Below are positions 51,447-60,166 of a stretch of 64,000 bases of DNA, piece after piece. The notes below the pieces were generated by a model. The model was given only the letters and a program-made list of their open reading frames with translations. It did not search any database and was not told the origin of the DNA. How positions within the stretch are numbered: the stretch's first letter is position 1; each line of letters opens with the position of its first letter. Source of the stretch: JABWAM01 sp964653025 (GTDB lineage: Bacteria > Verrucomicrobiota > Verrucomicrobiia > JABWAM01); the NCBI GenBank assembly GCA_964653025.1, contig CAZZBZ010000007.1, positions 1 through 64,000 on the forward strand. Direction: 5' to 3'. The position numbers and the translations under genes were made by a program.

Positions 51447-52184
51447 ATGCGCTACATCTGGATTTGCATCATTGACGGCTGCATCGTCCGCTCGGGAATG
51501 GTCCAGACTGGGGAAACCATGCCGAAACTCATCGAACGGGTTTCGCGCCACCTGCCCCACATGGGGCCCGACTCCATGAAGGTGGTGGGCGAAGATGGCA
51601 AGGTCTATGACAGTGAGGCTTGGTTCCCGGGTCCCGCGCCGGAGGTCCCCGATCCCGCGCCCGAGACCGAACTCATTGCCGTCGGCGTCGTCGAGGCATG
51701 TTTTGGTGTAAAGCTCCACCACGGGTCGACCCCCGAGGAGGTGATCCAGGCCGAGGCCAAATCCTTCAGCGGGCGAATTGACGACATGGTGGACTTTGGC
51801 GTGTTTGATTTCTCCGGCGAGCAACTCGCCTCAATCGAGGACATGGTCGCCTTCGTCCAGCAGACCGAGCCCGATAAAGTCCCCGACTACGTGAATGACG
51901 CGGAAGGACCTCCCCGCGAGGGAGCTTCAGCCGGCGAGGCGGCCAGCGGAGGCGGGGCAGGAGGACGACGCCGCAGCCGGGGTCGCCAACGCGGACGCCA
52001 GGGCCGCCGGGATTTCCGCCGCAGGGGACCGGGCGGCGACCGTCCCCACAGACCTCAAGCACCGGGCCAGGGGAATGCCCCCGCCCCGGGAGGAGAAAGT
52101 CCTTCGAGTTCTTCAAACCACGGCGGCCTGGGACCACCTCCCATGCCTCCATCCCCTCCCCCTCCTCCGTCACCATCGGCCTGA
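51447..52184 (+). CDS. hypothetical protein with Arg/Gly-rich and Pro/Ser-rich C-terminus
   Basis: 245 residues from ATG 51447 (MRYIWICIIDGCIVRSGMVQ). Residues 1-150 are a compact acidic domain (VVEACFGVKLHHGSTPEEVIQAEAKSFSGRIDDMVDFGVFDFSGEQ). Residues about 165-205 are a strongly basic RGG/RRG tract (GGRRRSRGRQRGRQGRRDFR), then a Pro/Ser tail PPPMPPSPPPPPSPSA. RGG tracts often bind RNA. Downstream of typA by 68 bases on the same strand. No family recognised. Confidence 0.65.
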   Translation: MRYIWICIIDGCIVRSGMVQTGETMPKLIERVSRHLPHMGPDSMKVVGEDGKVYDSEAWFPGPAPEVPDPAPETELIAVGVVEACFGVKLHHGSTPEEVIQAEAKSFSGRIDDMVDFGVFDFSGEQLASIEDMVAFVQQTEPDKVPDYVNDAEGPPREGASAGEAASGGGAGGRRRSRGRQRGRQGRRDFRRRGPGGDRPHRPQAPGQGNAPAPGGESPSSSSNHGGLGPPPMPPSPPPPPSPSA

Positions 52185-52209
52185 TCCGAAAGAATGACCG
52201 ACAAGGCCC

Positions 52210-54519
52210 CTACTTCGCGGGGGGCTTATCGGACGCGCAGCGGAAGCCGATCTGGCGGTTGCGTTGGAGTTCCGGGTTGTGCAGGTCGCGCAATGTGAGG
52301 CGCACGTCGGGGGTGGTCCACGAGCCTCCGCGAACCACTGGCACCTGCTCCGAAGGAAAGTCCGCCATGGCATCGAAGGAATCGGTCCACTCGCTCACAT
52401 TGCCGGCCATGTCCATTGCGCCGTAATGGCTTCGGTCTCCCCGAACCGAACCCACGGGAGCCCACAAGCTGAAGCCATCCGTGCGCCCGGAGGCGGGATT
52501 GTCTGGCCCACCTGCCAGGTCTCCCCCCGTATTCGCGCGCTGCGCTTCAAAATCATTGCCCCACGGGAAGAGGTTTCCCTTGGGACCTCGAGCCGCCTTC
52601 TCCCACTCCATTTCGGTGGGCAACCGCTTGCCCGCCCACTTCGCGTAGGCCCAGGCATCAAAGTAATCCACGCCGAAGACCGGAGTGTTCTCAAAGATGC
52701 GGACACCACGGTAGGGACGAGCCTTCTGTACACCTTCCGACCAGATAAGATCCCAGTCCGTCGGCATGTGCTCCTTGTTCTTCCGTGCCTTCGGATGCTC
52801 CTGGACGACCGTCTTATCCTTCTTCCATGCCTCGAGGAACTTCCGGTATTCCCCGAGGGTCACCTCATACTTGTCGATGAAGAAGGTCGGCAGGCTCTTT
52901 ACCTGCTTATCCTGGAACTCGAACTCGCCGCCCTTGACCTCGACCATGGCGCCCACGTCATTCGCTCCCCCGCTTTTAAAACGTATGACCGAGTACCAGA
53001 AAACCATGTAGGCGAGCGCCAAAACCACGACCCCACCCAGGGCCCAGAGCATCCACGACTGCACAACCTTCTTCTCCTCGGGCACAACCACCTGGCTGGC
53101 CGCGAGCGGGCGCACGACATGCATGGCACGGCGCTTAAGGTCCCACTGGTGCCCTTCGTGGAGGAGGGTGTCCCAGTCGGCGAAGCCCCCCTCGCCCGCG
53201 CTCTCCATCTTGCCAAGAAGGACCTGGAACTCCTCGCTGGTTTCGGAAGCTCCCTCCATCGCCTCGCGAATAATCTTCCCAAGGCGCCTCATCTCGTCCA
53301 CCTCGCCGGCGGAGACCTCGCCGCCCTCCATGGTGACGTTATTGAGGAGCTTGGGCACCCCCACATTCGGGATGAGGACCTGCTCCACCGAAAGCGGCGT
53401 ATGGAGGATGCCGTTCTTCTTCTCGTAGTTGAGGGCCTCGCTCACGTTGAGGAGGACCCGGAGGGCGAGATCCTCGTTGAGGACCTGCCGCTGCTGCAGC
53501 CGCTCGTGGAGATTGGCGCCATCCAGGTGCTCGCGGGCGTAGAAATAGAGTCCGCTTCCCTCCCCGGCCTCGTACACCGAGGTGATGTAGGGATTCTGCG
53601 CCCCGGCCATGGCCGCGGCGAAGGCGACGAACTGCTGTACCTGCCGCGGGTCCTCGTAAAACCCGGGCTGGAGAATCTTTAGCGCCACAGTGCGATTAAC
53701 CGCCACCTGCGTGGCCTCGTAAAGCGTGCCCCAGTAATCGGAGGCGAGACGCTTACGGACTCGAAACGGCCCTACCATGCGCCCCACGAGTTGCTCTCCC
53801 AGCGCCTCCTCCCGCAGATCGCGTGCCGCGGCATCTCCACGCTCGTCGCGCCGCCGTGCCCCCTCCATGAGGAGGTGCTCCCACCCCGAGCTGACCGTGA
53901 GCTTGGGAGATCCGACCCCCTCTTCCAAAGCAACCTCGGAATTATCCCATCCCACCATCTCATAAACGGCTTCCTCGCCCTCGATACCCGGGATCTCCGC
54001 ATGGGCCACGGTCCCCCCATGGATATAAATCGCGCCCTCATTGTCGCCATCAACCACCCGCAGGCATGCGGTTTTCTGGCTGATACAACACATCTGGATG
54101 AGGTCCACGAGCTTGAACGCCGCCGCGACGCCAGACGCATCGGCCCCGGTATTCATTGACGGTTCGGCTTGCGACTGCGACGCGAGGACCGCGCTCACCG
54201 CAGCCAGACTAATCGGCAAGGGAAGAAGCGCGATCATACCGGCCGCACGCACAACCTCAACCTCCTCGGGTGAAGGGTCCTCGACGAAGCAGCCGACCCG
54301 AAGCTCTGGAAAGCGGGCGACGAGGGCGTCGCGAACGGGCCATGTCCATTCCCCGGATCGGTCGTAGCGCAGGAACACCGCATCGCACGCCCCTGCCTCC
54401 AGCACCGCGAGGGCCTCCTCGGGGGTTGAGACCCCCACCGCCTCGATCCCAGCCGACCGAAAATCCCCCTCGATGTTCACGACCACACCCGGCTGGGGCT
54501 CGAGAAAAACAACTTTCAT
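52210..54519 (-). CDS. receiver-like / DUF4388 / pseudokinase / formylglycine-enzyme-like fusion protein
   Basis: 769 residues. (1) about 1-115: response-regulator-like fold (MKVVFLEPQPGVVVNIEGDF...CDAVFLRYD). (2) about 130-205: DUF4388-like module (FKLVDLIQMCCISQKTACLRVVDGDNEGAIYIHGGTVAHAE). (3) about 255-470: protein-kinase fold with ATP-site lysine VALKIL, but the catalytic loop reads GILHTPLSVEQVLI (no HRD Asp) and no DFG is seen, so a pseudokinase. (4) membrane helix MLWALGGVVVLALAYMVFWY. (5) about 545-769: SUMF1/formylglycine-generating-like domain (FFIDKYEVTLGEYRKFLEAW, KRLPTEMEWEKAARG, DMAGNVSEW, VVRGGSW, IGFRCA). Third gene after pilT and a TPR gene. A cytoplasmic sensing side and an exported enzyme-like side are predicted. 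Confidence 0.85.
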   Translation of the reverse strand: MKVVFLEPQPGVVVNIEGDFRSAGIEAVGVSTPEEALAVLEAGACDAVFLRYDRSGEWTWPVRDALVARFPELRVGCFVEDPSPEEVEVVRAAGMIALLPLPISLAAVSAVLASQSQAEPSMNTGADASGVAAAFKLVDLIQMCCISQKTACLRVVDGDNEGAIYIHGGTVAHAEIPGIEGEEAVYEMVGWDNSEVALEEGVGSPKLTVSSGWEHLLMEGARRRDERGDAAARDLREEALGEQLVGRMVGPFRVRKRLASDYWGTLYEATQVAVNRTVALKILQPGFYEDPRQVQQFVAFAAAMAGAQNPYITSVYEAGEGSGLYFYAREHLDGANLHERLQQRQVLNEDLALRVLLNVSEALNYEKKNGILHTPLSVEQVLIPNVGVPKLLNNVTMEGGEVSAGEVDEMRRLGKIIREAMEGASETSEEFQVLLGKMESAGEGGFADWDTLLHEGHQWDLKRRAMHVVRPLAASQVVVPEEKKVVQSWMLWALGGVVVLALAYMVFWYSVIRFKSGGANDVGAMVEVKGGEFEFQDKQVKSLPTFFIDKYEVTLGEYRKFLEAWKKDKTVVQEHPKARKNKEHMPTDWDLIWSEGVQKARPYRGVRIFENTPVFGVDYFDAWAYAKWAGKRLPTEMEWEKAARGPKGNLFPWGNDFEAQRANTGGDLAGGPDNPASGRTDGFSLWAPVGSVRGDRSHYGAMDMAGNVSEWTDSFDAMADFPSEQVPVVRGGSWTTPDVRLTLRDLHNPELQRNRQIGFRCASDKPPAK

Positions 54520-54542
54520 ACTTGGTATCCCTGATCGTTCCT

Positions 54543-55655
54543 TTAACCCGACCCAAACTCACTCGCAAGCGAGGGCGGGTCGGCCATACGATCCTGAAGC
54601 TCACCCCGGAAGTAAAGCTTCACCATAATCCCACAGAAGGAGTATCCGTCCCCGTGTCGCATCGCCTTGCTGCGAAAATAGCCGCGCGGCACCGAGTAGT
54701 TCAAGGACAGCGTCTGCTTCTCCCCGGCCACCCATTCTCGCCGAGGCTGGAGTTGAAATGGCAACACTCGAACCGAACGAAACCTCCCGTCGGTGCCCCG
54801 GATCTGGTCGAAGAAAACCGCCTCGAGACGAACCCCCGCAATGTCGATCGGGCCAACGTGCCCCTCTGAGTCGAGGGTAACCTCCATGCGAAAGCGGATG
54901 TCGTAGAGATCCTGAAGCGGCAACTCCGTGCGGGTAACTCCCACAATGCGAAGGCGAGAACCCGCGGAGGAGCCCATCGCAACCGCCGACGGGCGCAGCA
55001 GCGGCCCTGTGACCGGGGGCTTTTGACCCACCTCGCGGGTCGCATCGCCCACACCGGCCAGGCGTTTGAGATTCACCTCGATCTCAGCCGTGGTGGCCGC
55101 ATCGAGGCCCGAAACCGAGCCCGCCTTCTCCCAGAGAAAATGCGCCTGGGAAGCCTGCCCCTGCTGCTCATAAAGCGAGGCAAGACGGCGAATCGACGGC
55201 AGATGGCCCGCCATGCGCTTCAGTGCGGATTCGAAGGCCTCAATAGCCTGCGACCTCAGGCCCGCCAAAAGCAGGCCCTCCCCACGCTGGGCGAGGGAGG
55301 CAGCCTCCCGCTCGGCCTCGCCCCGGTGGGAATCGTTCTCCTGGTCGTGCAGCCGCGCGTGCGCCCGCTCTCTCCCCGCCTTCTCCATCGTGAGGGTCAC
55401 TCCATCCCGCACCGGGCGGCGGGCCTCGCGGCGGGCCTCTTCGGCGCGGCGAATCCCGATGGTCTCATTTACCGATTCCGTCGAACGGATCGTCTCAAAC
55501 TCGGAGAAGATGACCGGGTCGAATCGCGGACCGAAGGAAATGCGAGACCAGAACACGGACACCACCGCGGCCGCCTGGATAATGAGGATCACCGCCGCGA
55601 GAATCGCAACAGCCGCCAGCACCCGCGAACGTTTCCCCGTTTGGGCCTCGGACAT
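54543..55655 (-). CDS. membrane-anchored TPR-containing protein
   Basis: 370 residues: cytoplasmic basic start, one helix VLAAVAILAAVILIIQAAAVVSVFW (about 12-36), a charged coiled-coil-like stretch rich in Arg/Glu (RRAEEARREARR), TPR-like helices (GLLLAGLRSQAIEAFESALKRMAGHLPSIRRLASLYEQQGQASQAHFLWEKA) and a beta-rich C-terminal half (LRIVGVTRTELPLQDLYDIRFRMEVTL). The mature part would be outside the membrane. 23 bases separate it from the pseudokinase gene and 27 from pilT. Probably a scaffold in the same complex; no known family. Confidence 0.7.
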   Translation of the reverse strand: MSEAQTGKRSRVLAAVAILAAVILIIQAAAVVSVFWSRISFGPRFDPVIFSEFETIRSTESVNETIGIRRAEEARREARRPVRDGVTLTMEKAGRERAHARLHDQENDSHRGEAEREAASLAQRGEGLLLAGLRSQAIEAFESALKRMAGHLPSIRRLASLYEQQGQASQAHFLWEKAGSVSGLDAATTAEIEVNLKRLAGVGDATREVGQKPPVTGPLLRPSAVAMGSSAGSRLRIVGVTRTELPLQDLYDIRFRMEVTLDSEGHVGPIDIAGVRLEAVFFDQIRGTDGRFRSVRVLPFQLQPRREWVAGEKQTLSLNYSVPRGYFRSKAMRHGDGYSFCGIMVKLYFRGELQDRMADPPSLASEFGSG

Positions 55656-55682
55656 GGGCAGGGCGAAAAAACCTCGGAAGGC

Positions 55683-56792
55683 TTATCCGATGATGCGTCG
55701 CGACTCATCGAGGAAGATGCCCTTGAGGTTCATCTTCAACTGGTCGGGGTTGGAGGACTTTGCGATACCCTCCTCCTCGCTGACGAAATCCGCCTTGATG
55801 AGCTTGTAGATGGACTGGTTGAAGGACTGCATGCCGTCCTCGCACCCGCTCTCAATCGCGGCCGGCAACTTCTCCAGCTTCCCCTCCTCCAAAAGTTTGC
55901 GAACGACCGGGGTGCTGATGAGAATCTCCACGGCCGGAACCGCGCCGCCCCCCTTGCCAACGATCATCCGCTGGCAAATGACCGCCTTCAGGCAGTTCCC
56001 AAGCGCGCGGAGCATGGCGGAGCGCTCCTCCTGCGGAAAAAAGTCCAGGATGCGGGTGATGGTCTGCGCGGCGTTATTCGAGTGGACCGTGCTCAACACG
56101 AGATGCCCCGTCTCCGCGGCGGTGAGGGCGGCGGTGAAACTATCCGCATCCCGCATCTCCCCCACCATGATGATGTCCGGGTCCTGGCGCAGGACATTCG
56201 TCAGGGCATGGTGAAAGGAAAGGGTGTCGAGCCCGATCTCACGCTGGTTGATCACGCACTGGCGGTCCTCGAAAACGTACTCGATGGGGTCCTCGAGCGT
56301 GATGATGTGGCTTCGGTCGTGCGCGTTCACGTACTCGATCATGCAGGCGAGCGTGGTGGACTTGCCGCTTCCCGTCGCCCCCGCCACGAGGACAATCCCC
56401 CGCTCGCTCATCGCGAGCCGCTGGATGATCGGGGGCAGGTTCAGCGTGGCGAAGTCCGGTACCTTCCCCTTCACGTGGCGCATCGCGAGGTTCACCTGCC
56501 CACGCTGTTTATAGACGTTCGTACGGAAACGCCCGATCGCCGGAGAAAAGTGGGAGAAGTCCACCTCGTGCTCCTTCTCGAACCTCGCGCGAAGGAACTC
56601 GGGGATGATCATCGAGGCGATCTGGACCATGTCCATATCCGTCGGCGCGTCCGCCTCAATGGTCACCAGTTGCGAGGATACCCTCAGGATCGGGGCCTTG
56701 TTCGGCTTCAGATGGATGTCCGATGCCCCGAGGTTGACCGCATAGCGCAGAATACCGTCAAGGTAATCCTTCATGGAATCGGGATCTGGCAT
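55683..56792 (-). CDS. type IV pilus retraction ATPase, PilT/PilU family
   Basis: 369 residues. N-terminal LGASDIHLKPNKAPILRVSSQL, Walker A GATGSGKST, Asp box TLEDPIEYVFED, Walker B RQDPDIIMVGEMRD, His box LVLSTVHSNNAAQTI, and the C-terminal LKGIFLDESRRIIG. The family powers pilus retraction from the inner membrane. It begins an apparent operon with two unusual membrane proteins rather than pil genes. ATG 56774 is an alternative start. PilT versus PilU cannot be settled by eye. Confidence 0.92.
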   Translation of the reverse strand: MPDPDSMKDYLDGILRYAVNLGASDIHLKPNKAPILRVSSQLVTIEADAPTDMDMVQIASMIIPEFLRARFEKEHEVDFSHFSPAIGRFRTNVYKQRGQVNLAMRHVKGKVPDFATLNLPPIIQRLAMSERGIVLVAGATGSGKSTTLACMIEYVNAHDRSHIITLEDPIEYVFEDRQCVINQREIGLDTLSFHHALTNVLRQDPDIIMVGEMRDADSFTAALTAAETGHLVLSTVHSNNAAQTITRILDFFPQEERSAMLRALGNCLKAVICQRMIVGKGGGAVPAVEILISTPVVRKLLEEGKLEKLPAAIESGCEDGMQSFNQSIYKLIKADFVSEEEGIAKSSNPDQLKMNLKGIFLDESRRIIG

Positions 56793-56913
56793 GGTTCAGT
56801 CTGGGTTTATCCGCGAACTGCCGAGGGCACACGAAGCGGAGTCGTCACATTTTCAGCAGAGACGGCTCACCAAGCCGCCCAAAGGGTTGTTAAGCGACGT
56901 TTCGTGTTTTTTC

Positions 56914-57798
56914 CTACCGGGTCGGCCGCAAGGTGCGGTCGGCTTCGTCTTGAAGAAGGACCCGGGCGCGGCGAATCTGCTCGGCCACCTCAGCCTTTCC
57001 GCGGAGACGGACGGTAAAGGCGTCCTGCGCCACCGCAATGCCCGCGGCATCGTTCTTCTCGCGCGCGGTATCCACCTGCATGGCGGCCATGGAAAGATCC
57101 GCATCGGACTCCACGTAGGCGCGGCGCACCACGAAGTGGATCAGGGCCTTCAGACGGGAGAGTTGCGCCTCAAAGAGATCCCGCTCGCCGTTCACGTAGC
57201 TGTTCCACTCGCGGCGCGCGTCATCAAACTCCTTGAGGCGAAGCAAGCGGGCCACCTCGTCGAGGTTCGCCAGAGTGCCGGGACCGATGGCCAGTTCCTG
57301 CGCGGTGTAGATCGTGAGCGGCGCGGTACCGGGAAGATTCACCTCGGGAAGCGGCGGGGACGACACGGCGCGCGACGGAGCCGTCGACGACGAGGGCGGT
57401 CGGGAGACCCTGGCCGCAACCTGGGGTGAGGGAGGGGAAACCTCCGCAGAAGGCCTCGGAGCGGGTTTGGGCACGGTGAGGATCGCGCGCGGCGGGGGAA
57501 CCGTCTCGGGGGCATTCGACGGAGACGGGGCCTGGACAGGGGACGGCGACGGAACGGGCGCCGCGGCGGAACGCATTTGCTGCTGGACCTCCTGCATACG
57601 CTGAACCTTATCGCGAAGCGACTTCCGCAGCATCGACTGCTGGGAGACGGCGCTGGTGTCCGAAAGGCGGCCCTCGATCCCGATAATCTCGGTGCGAAGA
57701 CGTTCCAACTCTTCGGAGGGCGATTCGGCAAGGGCGGCGGACTGGGCAAACGCCAGAAATCCCACAACCAACCACGGAAAGAGAATGTTTCGTTTCAT
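56914..57798 (-). CDS. secreted coiled-coil protein with Pro/Ser/Ala linker
   Basis: 294 residues: signal peptide (MKRNILFPWLVVGFLAFAQS, cleavage near ALA-ES), a coiled coil (SEELERLRTEIIGIEGRL...LRDKVQRMQEVQQQMR), a long Pro/Ser-rich linker (about 80-150) and a C-terminal helical domain (GPGTLANLDEVARLLRLKEFDDARREWNSYVNGERDLF...AQDAFTVRLRGKAEVAEQIRRARVLL). Periplasmic or envelope protein; no family recognised. 121 bases upstream of pilT on the same strand. Confidence 0.7.
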   Translation of the reverse strand: MKRNILFPWLVVGFLAFAQSAALAESPSEELERLRTEIIGIEGRLSDTSAVSQQSMLRKSLRDKVQRMQEVQQQMRSAAAPVPSPSPVQAPSPSNAPETVPPPRAILTVPKPAPRPSAEVSPPSPQVAARVSRPPSSSTAPSRAVSSPPLPEVNLPGTAPLTIYTAQELAIGPGTLANLDEVARLLRLKEFDDARREWNSYVNGERDLFEAQLSRLKALIHFVVRRAYVESDADLSMAAMQVDTAREKNDAAGIAVAQDAFTVRLRGKAEVAEQIRRARVLLQDEADRTLRPTR

Positions 57799-57852
57799 GG
57801 GATTCTCATAATACTTCGATCTTGGGAGCGAGCAGAGGATCGGAATATGACC

Positions 57853-59229
57853 TCAGGAGGACGGGAGATACTCGCGCGGATCGGTGATCTTTCCTGTCAG
57901 GGCCGAGGCCGCCACAGTATAGGGCGAGGCCAGGAAGACCTTCGAGTCCTTGTGGCCCATGCGACCAGGAAAGTTGCGGTTCGTCGCGGTGATGCAGTTC
58001 ATCGGGCGGTTCATCCGGCCGAAGGTGTCTGCCGGCCCACCGAGGCAGGCCGCGCACGAAGCGTTCTCCGTCATCTGCACCCCGGCCTCCTCCAGCACAT
58101 GCCACGCGCTCCGCCCATCCACCTGTGCGGACTGCAACTCCCGAACCACGTCCGGGGTGGCGGGAACACCGAAGGTATCGATTTTGACGCGCTTGCCCTT
58201 GACCACGCGGGCAAAGGCAAGAAAATCGCTCGTCTTCCCACCGGTGCAGGAACCGATATAGGCGCGGTCAAGCACGATGTCCCCGCACTCACGCGCAAGG
58301 GCCCGCTGGCCCGGGTCGGGGTGCTTCGCTACGGTGGGCTCGATCTTTGAGAGGTCGAAGGTTTTATCATACGCGAACTTCTGGTCGCGATCCGCCTCGA
58401 CGGGGTCGTAGGTGGCGCGCGTCCCGTTGGCACGGGTGCGTTCGTCCACGTAGGCCTTTGTCTTCTCATCGAACTCGAAGATGCCGTTCTTGCCGCCCGC
58501 CTCGATCGCCATGTTCGCGATGGTCATGCGATCGTCCATATTCAGCGAGTGGGCGCCCGGTCCGTCGAACTGCATCGCGCGGTAGGTCGCCCCGTCAAAA
58601 CCGATCTCCCCGATTACATGGAGGATCACGTCTTTGGCCATCACGCCGAACGGCAACGCGCCCTCGAGGCGGAAGCGCATCGTCTCGGGCACCTTGAGCA
58701 GCAGCTTGCCGGTACCCATTACAAAGCCGGCGTCGGTGTTCCCGATTCCCGTGGCGAAAAGGTTGAAGGCCCCCGCCATGCAGGTATGCGAATCGGTGCC
58801 GAGGAGCACCTCGCCCGGGCGCGTGTGGCCCTTCGCCGCGAGGGCGGTGTGGCAGACCCCCGCGAACGAGGAGCCATACTGCCGCTTCAACTGTCCCTTC
58901 GACGCGTCAAACTTCCAGGCCCCTTTTGGGTCGTCGATCACGTCGTAGAACCAACGGATCCCCTGCTCGCGCACAAACTCGCGCAGGAGATCCACGTTGC
59001 GGTTCGACAGCGAGTCGGCCGTGAAAATGTAGTGATCGGGGATGATGACGATCCGCGAGGCATCCCACACCTTCGCGGCACGCCCAAACTCACGCTGGAA
59101 TACCCCGATCGTCCCCGGCCCGCACACGTCGTGGGTCATGAGCACGTCCACCTTCACCCATACGTTCTCGCCGGGCTCCACGCGCGCCTTGCCGCCGGCC
59201 CGCGCGAGCAGTTTTTCCGTCAGCGTCAT
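57853..59229 (-). CDS. leuC: 3-isopropylmalate dehydratase large subunit (aconitase family)
   Basis: 458 residues from ATG 59229 (MTLTEKLLARAGGKARVEPG). 4Fe-4S cysteines: VCHTALAAKG, then GSCTGGKTSDF and CAACLGG; active-site pattern LLGTDSHTCMAGAFN. This matches the HACN/LeuC type of aconitase-family large subunits. It isomerises 2- to 3-isopropylmalate with LeuD; homoaconitase activity is an alternative. No leuD or leuB is adjacent. Confidence 0.9.
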   Translation of the reverse strand: MTLTEKLLARAGGKARVEPGENVWVKVDVLMTHDVCGPGTIGVFQREFGRAAKVWDASRIVIIPDHYIFTADSLSNRNVDLLREFVREQGIRWFYDVIDDPKGAWKFDASKGQLKRQYGSSFAGVCHTALAAKGHTRPGEVLLGTDSHTCMAGAFNLFATGIGNTDAGFVMGTGKLLLKVPETMRFRLEGALPFGVMAKDVILHVIGEIGFDGATYRAMQFDGPGAHSLNMDDRMTIANMAIEAGGKNGIFEFDEKTKAYVDERTRANGTRATYDPVEADRDQKFAYDKTFDLSKIEPTVAKHPDPGQRALARECGDIVLDRAYIGSCTGGKTSDFLAFARVVKGKRVKIDTFGVPATPDVVRELQSAQVDGRSAWHVLEEAGVQMTENASCAACLGGPADTFGRMNRPMNCITATNRNFPGRMGHKDSKVFLASPYTVAASALTGKITDPREYLPSS

Positions 59230-59338
59230 GCCCCACAATCTACGGACCGCCCAGGAAAACATCAAGAAGCCTTCAACGAAAAATGGCGGCTACTCAGATC
59301 TCACCCAAAAAACCTCCGCGTCAGCGAAGAGGTTTCCC

Positions 59339-59530
59339 CCACTCGAAACACTCGGAAAGCTTATGGCGGGAAAAATGCGGCTGGAGATTCCCCGCGAGGC
59401 GATGGGTCAGGGCGACGTGAAGTTCCTCGCCGTCATTGGAGCCTTCCTCGGACCGCAGGCGATCTTCTTCGTGATCCTCGCCCCCGCGATCCTGGGATCG
59501 GCGATCGGCCTCATCATGCAACGCGAGTAA
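59339..59530 (+). pseudogene. fragment of a type IV prepilin peptidase (PilD-like)
   Basis: The plus frame reads PLETLGKLMAGKMRLEIPRE, then AMGQGDVKFLAVIGAFLGPQ, AIFFVILAPAILGSAIGLIM and stop. The MGxGDVKxLAxIGAFLG motif is the catalytic Asp region of prepilin peptidases. The N-terminal two thirds and the C-terminal end are missing. An ATG at 59363 is in frame but the product would be a 55-residue fragment. Confidence 0.65.
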
Positions 59531-59820
59531 GCCTCGATAGGGAGATTCTCCGCATTGCGGAACGGCCAGCGCTCCACCCCGTCGGGGTTCAGCCACGGGA
59601 TCATCGCCAGATGCACCCCGCACGCCAACTCCTGCAGGGCGGGCCACTTCTTCCCGCGGAGGTCCGCGCCGTCCTCGACGATCTTGCAGAGGTTCATCAT
59701 GGCGACGGTGCCGGTGAGGCCGTCGGCGCGATGCTCATGCCGTCCAGGATCGCACGGGCCTCCTTCGAGGTGGGTGAGGAAGCGGTAGAGGTACTCGTAG
59801 TGCCTCTCGACTCGCCGCAC
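59531..59820 (-). pseudogene. fragment of a zinc carboxypeptidase-like (M14) gene
   Basis: Minus frame: HYEYLYRFLTHLE, then ADGLTGTVAMMNLCKIVEDG, ALQELACGVHLAMIPWLNPD and GVERWPFRNAENLPIEAY, like the central part of M14 peptidases (the NPDGVERWPF strand). Between HLE and ADGL the better similarity (EARAILDGM) is in another frame, suggesting compensating frameshifts. At 59530 it runs directly into the antisense of the PilD fragment. No zinc HxxE is visible. Confidence 0.5.
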
Positions 59821-59904
59821 TCGCTCGGAACATTCAGCTCATCGCGTTCTGAAGGGCGGCTCGCCGCAAGCGAGTCATAAGCGAAGAGTCCGCGACGAGT
59901 CGAA

Positions 59905-59932
59905 TGGTAGCCCGTACGGGAATCGAACCCGT
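59905..59932 (-). other. tRNA 3' fragment, attachment-site-like
   Basis: Minus strand: perfect T arm ACGGG TTCGATT CCCGT followed by acceptor 3' strand ACGGGCT, discriminator A and CCA, exactly 28 nt. No 5' half (AGCCCGT, D arm, anticodon arm) exists upstream. This is what an integrase leaves at the distal end of an island inserted in a tRNA gene. 59933-60166 holds no recognisable gene. Confidence 0.6.
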
Positions 59933-60166
59933 TTTTGAAGATGTCGAACTTTGCGCGAAAAACGCGATTCTTGGCGTTTCTCAGAGGGGAAATGGCGTGT
60001 CATCCATTTCTGCGTCGTTGCCAAGTCGCGCCAAGTTGAACGCGAAAGTTGTCATATTTTGTCATATGGTTTCCGAGGCTGGAGAACCTCCGACAACCAT
60101 CCCCTGCCCGCTCGCACTCGGGGTTGTTCATGAGTCCACGCGCAAATGGAATCGGCATTCAGCGGA

